From: Solimonas sp.
Lineage (GTDB): Bacteria > Pseudomonadota > Gammaproteobacteria > Nevskiales > Nevskiaceae
DNA length: 64,000 nucleotides
Direction of reading: 5' to 3'
Assembly: GCA_030149365.1 (NCBI GenBank)
Contig: JASBRP010000069.1
Coordinates: 62,001 to 126,000, forward strand
Shown piece after piece: positions 15,989 to 24,075 of this stretch. The notes below the pieces were generated by a model. The model saw only the letters and a program-made list of their open reading frames with translations, ran no database searches and was not told where the DNA came from. Within the stretch, counting starts at the first letter, position 1, and every line of letters begins with the position of its first letter. Position numbers and translations under genes: made by a program.

Positions 15989-18394
15989 ATGAAGTGGAAG
16001 CTGTTGCTGTCGGTTCTGGCGGGCTTGCTGGTGGCCGGAGTCCTGGCGCTCTGGGGGGGCTTCCTGGCTGCCCGGGCGTATTTCGAGCCGGAGCTGCCGT
16101 CCGTCCAGAGCCTGCGCGAATTGCAGCTGGCCCTGCCGCTGCGCATCTACTCGGCCGACGGCAAGCTGCTGGGCGAGTTCGGCGCCGAGCGCCGGGCCCT
16201 GCTCAAGTACAAGGAATTCCCGCCGCGCGTGGTGCAGGCCTTCCTGGCGGCCGAGGACGACCGATTCTTCGACCACCCGGGCGTGGACTGGATGGGCCTG
16301 ACCCGCGCCGCCCTGGCGCTGGCCGTGACCGGCCAGAAATCGCAGGGTGGCAGCACCATCACCATGCAGCTGGCGCGCAACGTCTTCCTGACCAGCGAGC
16401 GGACCTATGGGCGCAAGTTCAAGGAGATATTGCTGGCGTTGAACATCGAGAAGGAGCTGAAGAAGGAGGAAATCCTCGAGCTCTATCTCAACAAGATCTA
16501 CCTGGGCGAGCGCGCCTACGGTGTCGGCGCCGCAGCCCTGATCTATTTTGGCAAAAATATCAATGACTTGAAGCTGTCGGAGGCGGCGGTGATCGCTGGC
16601 CTGCCAAAGGCCCCGTCGCGCGACAACCCGATTGCCAATCCCGAGCGTGCCAAGGAGCGGCGCAACTACGTGCTGCGTCGCATGCACCAGCTGGGCTACA
16701 TCTCCGCCGAGGAGTTCAAGGCGGCGGCGGAAGAGCCCCTGGTGGTGAAGCCCTACCGGGCCAAGGCCGAGGTGGATGCCTACTACGTGGCCGAGATGGT
16801 GCGCCAGGACATCCTGACCCGCTACGGTGAGGAAGCGGCCTACACCCAGGGCTTCACCGTCACCACCACGATCGATTCCACCCGCCAGCTTGCCGCCAAC
16901 GCGGCCCTGCGCAAGGCCATCGACGACTACAGCGTGCGCCACGGCTGGCGCGGACCGGAAGCCAAGCTGGACCCGGCGCTGCTGGCCTCCGGCCAGGAGC
17001 AGAAGCTGATGGATGCCCTGGACGCCCGGCCGCAGGTCACCGGCCTGCTGCCGGTGGTGGTGCTGTCCTACACCCCGCAGAAGCTGTCCCTGCGTGCCCG
17101 CGAGGGCGATGTCGACCTGGAGCCGGCCCACTTCAAATGGGCGGGTTTCAACGCCAAGCAGGCCCCGGCCGTGGGCGACATCCTGCGGATCCGGGCCGGA
17201 GGCAAGGAAGGCCGGGAGTGGGTGCTGGGCCAGCTACCCCAGGCGCAGGGCGCCCTGGTGGCCCTGGACCCGCGGGACGGCTCGATCGTCGCCCTGGTCG
17301 GCGGTTACGACTTCTTCCAGGGCAAGTTCAACCGTGTGACCCAGGCGCGCCGCCAGGCCGGCTCGGGCTTCAAGCCCTTCCTCTACGCAGCGGCGATGGC
17401 GCGCGGCTACACCCCGGCCTCGATCTTCCTGGATGCGCCGGTGGTATTCAGCGTTCGCGGCCAGAAGGACTGGCGCCCGGAAAACTACGGCGGCGACTTC
17501 AAGGGCCCCATGACCCTGCGCGAGGCCCTGGTGCAGTCGCGCAACCTGGTGTCGATCCGCGTGCTCGAGGCCATCGGCGTCGACTATGCGCGGGACTACA
17601 TTGCCCGCTTCGGCCTGCCCAAGGACCACATGCCGCGCAACCTGACCATGTCCCTGGGCACCGGCGACTTCACGCCGCTGGAGATGGCACGCGGCTTCAC
17701 CACGCTGGCCAATGGTGGCTACCTGGTGGAACCCCACTTCGTCGAGAGCATCCGCGACGGCGCGGGCAAGCTGCTGTTCAAGGCCCAGCCCAAGATCGCC
17801 TGCTTCGAGTGCGAGCAGTTGCCGCCGCCGCCGGAAGAGGCCGCGGACGACCCTTCCGCCAATGAGTCCGAGGCCCCGCCTCCGGACATCCCGGAGAATG
17901 GGGCGCCGCGCGTGATCGACGCACAGACCGTCTGGATGACCACCGACATCCTCCACGACGTCACCGTGCGCGGCACCGCCGCCAAGGTCAACGAACTGGG
18001 GCGCAACGATCTCGCCGGCAAGACCGGCACCACCAACGACGAGACCGACGCCTGGTTCAACGGCTACCAGAAGACCCTGGTGGCCACCGCCTGGGTCGGC
18101 CGCGACCAGCCCGGCCCGCTGGGCAAGGGCGAGGTGGGCGGCCGTGCCGCGCTGCCGATGTGGATGGACTTCATGCGGGTGGCGCTCAAGGACGTACCGC
18201 AGGGCATGCTGCCGCGCCCCTCCGGCCTGGTCAGCGTGCGTATCGACCGCCGCAGTGGCAAGCTGGCGGGAGAGGACTCGGATGGGGTCTTCGAGGTCGT
18301 CCCGCAGGACCGCATTCCGGATGCCGCGGACACCCCCTCGGCCGTCGAGGAAGAGGGCCGCCCGTCCTCCGGAGGGGTCGAAGAGCTGTTTTGA
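15989..18394 (+). CDS. mrcA: Class A penicillin-binding protein 1A
   Basis: A bifunctional peptidoglycan synthase of 801 residues. A membrane anchor (about 7-30) is followed by the GT51 glycosyltransferase domain with catalytic Glu89 in AEDDRFFDHPG, GGSTITMQLARN and LYLNKIYLGERAYGV motifs. An OB-like insertion region precedes the transpeptidase domain, which has SxxK at Ser459 (SGFK), the SRN motif and KTG at Lys678. The C-terminal tail is acidic and proline-containing. It is divergent from pilM, the conserved ponA-pilM arrangement of many gammaproteobacteria. The alternative symbol ponA is equally used. Confidence 0.97.
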   Translation: MKWKLLLSVLAGLLVAGVLALWGGFLAARAYFEPELPSVQSLRELQLALPLRIYSADGKLLGEFGAERRALLKYKEFPPRVVQAFLAAEDDRFFDHPGVDWMGLTRAALALAVTGQKSQGGSTITMQLARNVFLTSERTYGRKFKEILLALNIEKELKKEEILELYLNKIYLGERAYGVGAAALIYFGKNINDLKLSEAAVIAGLPKAPSRDNPIANPERAKERRNYVLRRMHQLGYISAEEFKAAAEEPLVVKPYRAKAEVDAYYVAEMVRQDILTRYGEEAAYTQGFTVTTTIDSTRQLAANAALRKAIDDYSVRHGWRGPEAKLDPALLASGQEQKLMDALDARPQVTGLLPVVVLSYTPQKLSLRAREGDVDLEPAHFKWAGFNAKQAPAVGDILRIRAGGKEGREWVLGQLPQAQGALVALDPRDGSIVALVGGYDFFQGKFNRVTQARRQAGSGFKPFLYAAAMARGYTPASIFLDAPVVFSVRGQKDWRPENYGGDFKGPMTLREALVQSRNLVSIRVLEAIGVDYARDYIARFGLPKDHMPRNLTMSLGTGDFTPLEMARGFTTLANGGYLVEPHFVESIRDGAGKLLFKAQPKIACFECEQLPPPPEEAADDPSANESEAPPPDIPENGAPRVIDAQTVWMTTDILHDVTVRGTAAKVNELGRNDLAGKTGTTNDETDAWFNGYQKTLVATAWVGRDQPGPLGKGEVGGRAALPMWMDFMRVALKDVPQGMLPRPSGLVSVRIDRRSGKLAGEDSDGVFEVVPQDRIPDAADTPSAVEEEGRPSSGGVEELF

Positions 18395-18431
18395 GGCTAT
18401 CGTCGCCCATCGCTGGGCCAGAGGTGTCGCC

Positions 18432-19022
18432 GTGCAACACAGCATCGTGCAGGAAGCTGCCCGGATCATCTGCGAGGAGCAGGTGACCGACTACCGCACG
18501 GCCAAGCAGAAGGCGGCCGAGCGCCTCGGCCTGCCGGCGCGCTCGGGCCTGCCGGACAACGCCCAGGTGCAGCAGGCGGTGATCGAGTACCAGCGCCTGT
18601 TCGGCGGCGACGCCTACCACGATCACCTGCGGCGCATGCGCCGCACCGCGCTGCGCGTGATGCGCCAGCTGGCCGAGTTCTCGCCACGGCTGGTCGGCGG
18701 CGCGGTCAGCGGTGCCATCACCGAGGCCCACCGCCTGCAGCTGCATGCCTTCGCCGACAAGCCGGAGGCCATCGACATCTACCTGCACGACCGTGGCATC
18801 GACTTCGACCAGGACGAGCGCCGCTACCGCTACCCGGATGGCAAGGAGCAGCGCATCCCGCTGGCCTGCTTCGAGGTGGAGGGGGTGGGCGTGGACCTGG
18901 CGGTGTTCTCCGAGAACGAGCAGCGCCGCGCGCCACTGAGTCCCGTGGAGAACCAGCCGTTCCGGCGCATGGACCCGGTGCAGCTGGAGAAGCTGATCGC
19001 GACCGCCGAAGCGGCGGCCTGA
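18432..19022 (+). CDS. Conserved hypothetical protein, possible nucleotidyltransferase-like fold
   Basis: A 196-residue soluble, charged protein starting at GTG 18432 (MQHSIVQEAARIICEEQ), 37 bases after the PBP1A gene and so probably in its transcript. The N-terminal half is helical with the repeated motif DYRTAKQKAAERLGLP; the second half has IDIYLHDRGIDFDQDERRYRYPDGKEQRIPLACFEVEGVGVDLAVF, which looks like an alpha/beta domain with acidic strands (IDIYL, VDLAVF) reminiscent of nucleotidyltransferases. That resemblance is weak and no catalytic function is claimed. A strong bidirectional terminator follows. Confidence 0.75.
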   Translation: MQHSIVQEAARIICEEQVTDYRTAKQKAAERLGLPARSGLPDNAQVQQAVIEYQRLFGGDAYHDHLRRMRRTALRVMRQLAEFSPRLVGGAVSGAITEAHRLQLHAFADKPEAIDIYLHDRGIDFDQDERRYRYPDGKEQRIPLACFEVEGVGVDLAVFSENEQRRAPLSPVENQPFRRMDPVQLEKLIATAEAAA

Positions 19023-19040
19023 AGTTGTGCCAAGAATGAA

Positions 19041-19066
19041 AAAAGCCCTCCTGATGGAGGGCTTTT
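19041..19066. terminator. Bidirectional rho-independent terminator
   Basis: An 11-base perfect stem AAAAGCCCTCC / GGAGGGCTTTT with a TGAT loop, with T-rich ends on both strands (TTTTCATTT on plus; TTTTTTC on minus). It separates the PBP1A transcript from convergent gltA. Confidence 0.9.
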
Positions 19067-19082
19067 CATTTCAAGCTTCGTC

Positions 19083-19128
19083 AAAGGATGCGAATAGGCC
19101 GTAGCGAGCGGCCCTATTCGTATCCTTT
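19083..19128. terminator. Hairpin overlapping the gltA stop codon
   Basis: Two 16-base arms (19083-19098, 19113-19128) with one mismatch surround a 14-base loop that holds GCCGCTCGCTACGGC-type secondary pairing. The inner end covers the first bases of the gltA TAA. No T-tract follows directly; it may assist the terminator at 19041. Confidence 0.55.
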
Positions 19129-20422
19129 AGCGCTGCGCGATTGGGGTGACGTTGCGGTCACCGGCGCCGGTGTAGACCTGGCGCGGACGGGCGATGCGCA
19201 TCGACGGATCCGCCACCATCTCGATCCAGTGGGCCACCCAGCCGACCGTGCGCGCGATGGCGAACATCGGCGTGAACATGTTCACCGGGATGCCCAGGGC
19301 CTTGTAGATGATGCCCGAGTAGAAATCGACGTTCGGGTACAGCGCGCGGGCCTTGAAGTAGTCGTCCGACAGAGCGATCTCTTCCAGCTTCATCGCCAGC
19401 TCCAGCTGCGGGTCGCTGTCCTTGCCCAGGTGCTTGAGCACCTTGTGGCACTGCTCGCGGATGATCGTGGCGCGCGGGTCGAAGTTCTTGTACACGCGGT
19501 GGCCGAAGCCCATCAGGCGTACGCCCGAGGTCTTGTCCTTGACCTTGGCCATGAAGGCCGGGACGTTCTTCACATCGCCGATCTCCTCCAGCATCTTCAG
19601 CACGGCCTCGTTGGCGCCGCCGTGCGCCGGACCCCAGAGGGCGGCGATGCCCGAGGCGATCGCGGCGTAGGGGTTGGTGCCGGTGGAGCCGGCCATGCGC
19701 ACCGTGGAGGTGGAGGCGTTCTGCTCGTGGTCGGCGTGCAGGATGAACAGCACGTCCAGCGCCTTGGCGGCGATCGGATCGACGTGATACGGCTCAGCCG
19801 GCACGGCGAACATCATGTGCAGCAGGTTGCTGCAGTAGTCCAGGTGGTTCTGCGGGTAGACGAACGGCTGGCCGTAGTACTTCTTGTAGGCGGCGGCGGC
19901 GATCGTCGGGATCTTGGCGATCATGCGGTGCGCGAAGATCTCGCGGTGCCGCGCATCCTTGTTGTTGGTGGTGTCGTGGTAGAAGGCGGACAGCGAGCCG
20001 ACGATGCCGGTCAGCATGGCCATCGGGTGGGCGTCGTAGTTGAAGCCGCCGAAGAACCCCTTGAGGTTCTCGTTGATCATCGTGTGCTTGCGGATGTTCA
20101 TGTCGAACGCCGCGAGCTGGTCCTTGTTCGGCAATTCGCCGTTCAGGATCAGGTAGGCCACCTCGATGAAATTGCAGTGCTCGGCCAGCTGGGCCACCGG
20201 GTAGCCGCGGTACAGCAGCACGCCCTTGTCACCGTCGATGTAGGTGATGGCCGACTTGGTCGAGCAGGTCGAGCTGAAGCCGGGATCGTAGGTGAAGACG
20301 TCCAGCTTGTCGTAGACCTTGCCCACGTCGAGGCCGACCGGGCCGAGGGTGCCGCCGATGGCCGGAAGATCGGTTTTCTCACCGGTGGCGTTATTGACCA
20401 GACTGTAGCTGACGTCGCTCAT
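19127..20422 (-). CDS. gltA: Citrate synthase
   Basis: Type II (hexameric, NADH-sensitive class) citrate synthase of 431 residues, condensing oxaloacetate and acetyl-CoA in the TCA cycle. The N-terminal beta domain (residues 1-60) contains the [16 protein letters not shown] segment; catalytic regions are [19 protein letters not shown], the [15 protein letters not shown] His motif, [16 protein letters not shown] and [16 protein letters not shown] with the catalytic Asp. The start is the ATG ending at 20422 (MSDVSYSL); a longer frame upstream lacks similarity. It is transcribed alone, convergent with the PBP1A unit. Confidence 0.98.
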   Translation of the reverse strand: MSDVSYSLVNNATGEKTDLPAIGGTLGPVGLDVGKVYDKLDVFTYDPGFSSTCSTKSAITYIDGDKGVLLYRGYPVAQLAEHCNFIEVAYLILNGELPNKDQLAAFDMNIRKHTMINENLKGFFGGFNYDAHPMAMLTGIVGSLSAFYHDTTNNKDARHREIFAHRMIAKIPTIAAAAYKKYYGQPFVYPQNHLDYCSNLLHMMFAVPAEPYHVDPIAAKALDVLFILHADHEQNASTSTVRMAGSTGTNPYAAIASGIAALWGPAHGGANEAVLKMLEEIGDVKNVPAFMAKVKDKTSGVRLMGFGHRVYKNFDPRATIIREQCHKVLKHLGKDSDPQLELAMKLEEIALSDDYFKARALYPNVDFYSGIIYKALGIPVNMFTPMFAIARTVGWVAHWIEMVADPSMRIARPRQVYTGAGDRNVTPIAQR

Positions 20423-20512
20423 GCTTGCTCCGCAATCTTTTTGTGGCGAATCCTGAAGCGAGAACCGTGCCGGCACGCGCTTCCCCAGAGTTTCCCTGGT
20501 GACGAGTCTTCC

Positions 20513-20740
20513 TCAGGCCGGGTAATGCGCGGGATAGGGCAGGCGGGCGGCGCCGCTGCTCACCGCCGCACGGGCCACTGCCGGGGCGACATGGTCGCGC
20601 AGGCGGGGGGCGAGCGGCTTGGGGATGATGTAGTCGGGGCCGAAGGATAGCGACTTTTGCCCATGGGCCGCCAGCACTTCCTGCGGCATTGGCTTCCGTA
20701 GTGCCGGGATGCGGCTGGAATACAGCCGGAACAACGGCAT
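20513..20740 (-). pseudogene. Malic enzyme C-terminal remnant
   Basis: About 75 codons encode a sequence matching the C-terminus of the ~420-residue bacterial malic enzyme (MaeB type): EVLAAHGQKSLSFGPDYIIPKPL, the APAVARAAVSSGAARLPYPAHYP end, then a stop a few residues early. The whole substrate and NAD(P) binding part, some 340 residues, is absent: upstream sequence in this frame shows no malic enzyme features and runs into the rpmE terminator. It lies just upstream of gltA in the same orientation, so a maeB-gltA neighbourhood was probably lost by deletion. The identification is from memory of the family motif and needs alignment. Confidence 0.7.
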
Positions 20741-20784
20741 CGCCTGCAGGGTGTGGCTGCCGCGAATTACCACGGGATACAAAC

Positions 20785-20813
20785 AGCAAGGCCGCCCAGG
20801 GGGCGGCCTTGCT
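20785..20813 (-). terminator. Terminator of rpmE (type B)
   Basis: A perfect 13-base stem AGCAAGGCCGCCC / GGGCGGCCTTGCT with a 3-base loop, 15 bases past the L31 stop codon; the minus-strand 3' side continues GTTTGTATC, a short T-rich tract. Confidence 0.8.
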
Positions 20814-20828
20814 TGAAACAGCGGCGGC

Positions 20829-21074
20829 TTAGGCCTTGCGCGCGTAGCGGGCGTTGAACTTGCCCACGCGGCCACCGGTGTCCACGACCTTCGTCTTGCC
20901 CGTGTAGTGCGGGTGCGAGGCGCTGGAGGTATCGAGGTTCACCAGGGGGTATTCCTGGCCGTCGACGGTGATCTTGTCCTTGGTCTTCACGGTCGAACGG
21001 ATGATGAAGTTCTGACCAATGGAGGAGTCGCGGAACACGACCGGGCGGTATTCGGGGTGGATGCCTTCTTTCAT
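20829..21074 (-). CDS. rpmE2: 50S ribosomal protein L31, type B (zinc-free)
   Basis: An 81-residue L31. It begins MKEGIHPEYRPVVFRD and has the type B insertion with ITVDGQEYPLVNLDTSSASHPHYTGK and the terminal GRVGKFNARY. The CxxC zinc ligands of type A L31 are absent, so this is the zinc-independent form, which many bacteria express under zinc limitation while others carry it as the only L31. No Zur-box-like palindrome was noticed in the short upstream region. It has its own terminator. Confidence 0.96.
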   Translation of the reverse strand: MKEGIHPEYRPVVFRDSSIGQNFIIRSTVKTKDKITVDGQEYPLVNLDTSSASHPHYTGKTKVVDTGGRVGKFNARYARKA

Positions 21075-21159
21075 GACACAGCTTCCGGCAAAACTAAAAG
21101 GGCGCGCAGTGTAATGGGAACCCTTGGCGCTGGCAACTTTATCAGCAGCCCCTAGCCCG

Positions 21160-21345
21160 TCAGCCCTCCTCGGACTCCACCTGGACCTCGAAGCCGCCCT
21201 CCTCGTCCAGTGTCAGGCGCACCGTCATCGGACGGCAGCAAACGGAGCAGTCCTCGGTGTAAACCGCTGATCCGCCTGAGAGATCGAGCTCCAGGACGAT
21301 CTCCTCCCAGCAAGCTGGACAGGTGACGGTGGTTTCTTCGAGCAC
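21160..21345 (-). CDS. CPXCG motif-containing cysteine-rich protein
   Basis: A 61-residue acidic protein with two Cys pairs, TCPACWEEI and EDCSVCCRPM, and an acidic C-terminus; it matches the small CPXCG cysteine-rich family, presumed zinc-binding. The first pair reads CPAC-W rather than CPxCG. Function is unknown. It starts 16 bases after the hemW stop and is probably the last gene of the rph-rdgB-hemW group. Confidence 0.85.
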   Translation of the reverse strand: MLEETTVTCPACWEEIVLELDLSGGSAVYTEDCSVCCRPMTVRLTLDEEGGFEVQVESEEG

Positions 21346-21361
21346 GGTGGCCTCCAGGCTG

Positions 21362-22546
21362 TTAGAGGAACAGTTCCAGCAGTCGGTTCAAATGTCGATG
21401 ACCCAGCGCGGTCGGCCGCAACAGCCCCGGATCGGCCTCCATCAAACCCAGGCGGCGTGCCTCGGCCATGGGGGCATCCAGGGCCGACAGCGGCAGGCCG
21501 GTCCGGGCCTCCCAGAGCGCCGCCGGTACTCCGGCGTTGAGGCGCAGCACGTTCAGCATGAACTCCACCGGCATCTCCCCGGCGGACAGCAGACGCTGCT
21601 CCTGCACGGCGGCCGCGGTACCCGCGGTCTCCTGGTAGCGCTTGGGGTGCTTGTGCCGGGCGCGGCGGACCACGCCTTGCGGCCCGCTGCACTTGCCGTG
21701 GGCGCCGGCGCCGATGCCCAGGTAGTCGCCGAATTCCCAGTAGTTGAGGTTGTGGCGGGCCCGGCGTCCGGGCCGGGCGTAGGCCGAGACCTCGTACTGG
21801 GCGTAGCCGGCCGCGGCCAGGCGCGCCTGGCCGGCATCGAACATGCCGGCCACGGCATCATCGTCCGGCAGTGGCGGCGGGCGGGCGGCGAACTCGGTGT
21901 TGGGCTCCAGGGTGAGCTGGTACCAGGAGACGTGCTCGGGCTGCAGTGCCAGCACGCCGTCGAGGTCGGCCATGGCCTGGGCCTCGGTCTGCTGCGGCAG
22001 GGCGAACATCAGGTCGAGGTTCACATTGTCGAAACCGGCATCGCGCGCCAGCCGCAGGGCTTCCACCGCCTGGCTGGGGTCGTGGATGCGGCCGAGCTTC
22101 TTCAACTGTGCCGCGTCCAGGCTCTGCACGCCGATGGACAGGCGGTTCACCCCGGCGGCGCGGTAGCCGCGGAAATGCGCGGCGTCGGCGGTGCCGGGGT
22201 TGGCCTCCAGCGTGATCTCGATACCCGGCGCAAAGGCCAGGCGCTTGGACACGGCCTCCAGCACGCGACCGATGGCGCGGCCGGAGAACAGGCTGGGAGT
22301 GCCGCCGCCCATGAAGATCGAGACCAGCGGGCGGGTTTCGCCCCCGGCCAGTTCATGGTCGAGATCACGGGCCAGGGCCTCGACGTAGGCGTCCTCCGGC
22401 GTCTCGCCGCGCAGGGCGTGGGAGTTGAAGTCGCAGTAGGGGCACTTCTGGACGCACCAGGGAAAGTGCAGGTACAGCGCCAGGGGGATCGCCGGGTCTG
22501 GAGCCGTTCCGGAGGTCGCGCCAGGCAAGACGGCGCCGGGGTTCAT
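21362..22546 (-). CDS. hemW: Radical SAM heme chaperone HemW
   Basis: A 394-residue HemN-like radical SAM protein; HemW binds and delivers heme rather than oxidising coproporphyrinogen. The cluster motif is C31-VQK-C35-PY-C38, followed by the GGGTPSL SAM-binding glycine motif and RLSIGVQSLDAAQLKKLGRIH; the C-terminal HemN_C domain includes LNYWEFGDYLGIGAGAHGK. The fourth Cys seen in true HemN (CxxxCxxCxC) is replaced by Phe, which supports the HemW assignment. The ATG lies 3 bases after the rdgB stop, so the two are one operon. Confidence 0.95.
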   Translation of the reverse strand: MNPGAVLPGATSGTAPDPAIPLALYLHFPWCVQKCPYCDFNSHALRGETPEDAYVEALARDLDHELAGGETRPLVSIFMGGGTPSLFSGRAIGRVLEAVSKRLAFAPGIEITLEANPGTADAAHFRGYRAAGVNRLSIGVQSLDAAQLKKLGRIHDPSQAVEALRLARDAGFDNVNLDLMFALPQQTEAQAMADLDGVLALQPEHVSWYQLTLEPNTEFAARPPPLPDDDAVAGMFDAGQARLAAAGYAQYEVSAYARPGRRARHNLNYWEFGDYLGIGAGAHGKCSGPQGVVRRARHKHPKRYQETAGTAAAVQEQRLLSAGEMPVEFMLNVLRLNAGVPAALWEARTGLPLSALDAPMAEARRLGLMEADPGLLRPTALGHRHLNRLLELFL

Positions 22547-22549
22547 GCC

Positions 22550-23143
22550 TCAGTCCCGCAGCATGTCGAGCAGTTCGGCCGCGGCCTGGGCGCGGTGCGA
22601 GACGCGATTCTTCAGAGCCGGGTCGAGCTGGCCGGCACTGCAGTCATGGCCCGGCACCCAGAACAGCGGGTCGTAGCCGAAGCCGCCTTCGCCTTGCGGC
22701 TCGTGCAGGATGCGCCCACGCCAGGCGCCCTGGGCGATCAGCGGGGTGGGGTCGGCGGCATGGCGCAGGAACACCATCACGCAGACGAACTGCGCGCCGC
22801 GGTCCTGCTCGGCCACGCCTTCCAGCGCCCCCATCAGCTTGCGGTTGTTGGCGCGGTCGCCCGCGCCCTGGGCGGCGTAGCGGGCGGAATGCACGCCGGG
22901 CTGGCCGTTGAGGAAATCGACCTCGATGCCGGAATCGTCGGCGATGGCGGGCAGCCCCGAGACCTTCGAGGCATGGCGCGCCTTGATCAGCGCGTTCTCG
23001 ACGAAGGTCGGCGCGGACTCCTCCGGCTCCACGTCGCTGAAATCGGTGACCAGGCGCAGCTCCCAGCCCAGCGGCGCCAGCAGCGCCTGCATTTCCTTCA
23101 GCTTGCCGGCGTTACGGCTGGCGAGGACGACTTCGGTGGGCAT
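22550..23143 (-). CDS. rdgB: dITP/XTP pyrophosphatase RdgB (HAM1 family)
   Basis: A 197-residue enzyme hydrolysing dITP, ITP and XTP to monophosphates to keep deaminated purines out of nucleic acids. Motifs seen: VLASRNAGKLKEM (substrate and metal binding), TFVENALIKARHASKVSGLPAIADDSGIEV with the catalytic acidic residues, and FGYDPLFWVPGHDC near the C-terminus. The start is the ATG ending at 23143; the longer frame would translate the upstream heptamer repeat. It is downstream of rph, a common pairing. Confidence 0.97.
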   Translation of the reverse strand: MPTEVVLASRNAGKLKEMQALLAPLGWELRLVTDFSDVEPEESAPTFVENALIKARHASKVSGLPAIADDSGIEVDFLNGQPGVHSARYAAQGAGDRANNRKLMGALEGVAEQDRGAQFVCVMVFLRHAADPTPLIAQGAWRGRILHEPQGEGGFGYDPLFWVPGHDCSAGQLDPALKNRVSHRAQAAAELLDMLRD

Positions 23144-23153
23144 GTCAAAAGCC

Positions 23154-23236
23154 GGGAATCGGGAATCGGGAATCGGGAATCGGGAATCGGATACTCGCAT
23201 GGAGCGCTGGGCGTGCTTCTACGATTCCCGATTCCC
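23154..23236. repeat. GGGAATC heptamer array facing inverted copies
   Basis: Five head-to-tail copies of GGGAATC occupy 23154-23188, and two inverted copies (GATTCCC) lie at about 23224-23237. The two sets could pair as a long stem with a 35-base loop. The array fills the whole rph-rdgB gap and reaches the rph stop codon. Copy number of such arrays varies easily by slippage. Confidence 0.9.
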
Positions 23237-23240
23237 GGCG

Positions 23241-23960
23241 TCAGGCGCCCAGTGCCTGACGCTGCGCCTCGATCAGCTGCCGGATGCCGGCCGTGGCCAG
23301 GTCCAGCAGGGCGTCGAGCTCCTCGCGGCGGAAGGCATGGCCTTCGGCGGTGCCCTGCACCTCGATGAACTGGCCGGCCTCGTTCATGACCACGTTCATG
23401 TCGCACTCGCAGCCGGAGTCCTCGACGTAGTCCAGGTCCAGCACCGGCTGGCCGCCGGAGATGCCGACGGACACCGCGGCCACCTGGCCGAACAGCGGGT
23501 TCTTCTTGATCTGGCCCTTCTTCAGCATGGCGTTGATGGCGTCGGCCATGGCCACGTAGGCGCCGGTGATGGCGGCGGTGCGGGTACCGCCGTCGGCCTG
23601 CAGCACGTCGCAGTCCAGCGTGACGGTGTAGTTGCCCAGGGCCTCCAGGTTGACGCAGGCGCGCAGCGAGCGACCGATCAGGCGCTGGATTTCCTGCGTA
23701 CGGCCGGACTGCTTGCCCTGTGCGGCTTCACGGCGGCTGCGGGTGTGGGTGGCGCGGGGCAGCATGCCGTACTCGGCGGTGACCCAACCGCCGCCATCCT
23801 TCTTCCAGGACGGGCCGCGCTCCTCGACGCTGGCGGTGCAGAGCACGCGGGTGTCGCCGAAGCTGACCAGCACCGAGCCTTCGGCGTGGCGGGTGAACTG
23901 GCGCTGGATCGAAACCGGACGCAGCTGGTCCGGCGCGCGGCCGGAGATACGGGTGGGCAT
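23241..23960 (-). CDS. rph: Ribonuclease PH
   Basis: A 239-residue phosphorolytic 3'-5' exoribonuclease that trims tRNA 3' ends. The N-terminus [29 protein letters not shown], the [31 protein letters not shown] block with phosphate- and tRNA-contact Arg residues, and the [22 protein letters not shown] motif with active-site Asp are intact. Full length for the family. The 3' end abuts the heptamer array. Confidence 0.98.
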   Translation of the reverse strand: MPTRISGRAPDQLRPVSIQRQFTRHAEGSVLVSFGDTRVLCTASVEERGPSWKKDGGGWVTAEYGMLPRATHTRSRREAAQGKQSGRTQEIQRLIGRSLRACVNLEALGNYTVTLDCDVLQADGGTRTAAITGAYVAMADAINAMLKKGQIKKNPLFGQVAAVSVGISGGQPVLDLDYVEDSGCECDMNVVMNEAGQFIEVQGTAEGHAFRREELDALLDLATAGIRQLIEAQRQALGA

Positions 23961-24075
23961 GTGGGAATCTCGCCTGAGGGCCGCGAATTATACGGCGCGG
24001 CCGGGTGCCAGCGGCTATGATCGTGTCGGAACCATGACAGGCCCATAGAGCCTGCGGCATTTCGAGGAGAGATTC

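Noticed and set aside
20741-20875. Upstream extension of the malic enzyme-like frame as a start for a real gene
   Set aside because: These codons show no malic enzyme features, and the stretch contains the L31 terminator, so the fragment is better called a remnant than a small gene.
23154-23237. CRISPR array
   Set aside because: The heptamers are contiguous with no spacers and there are no cas genes.
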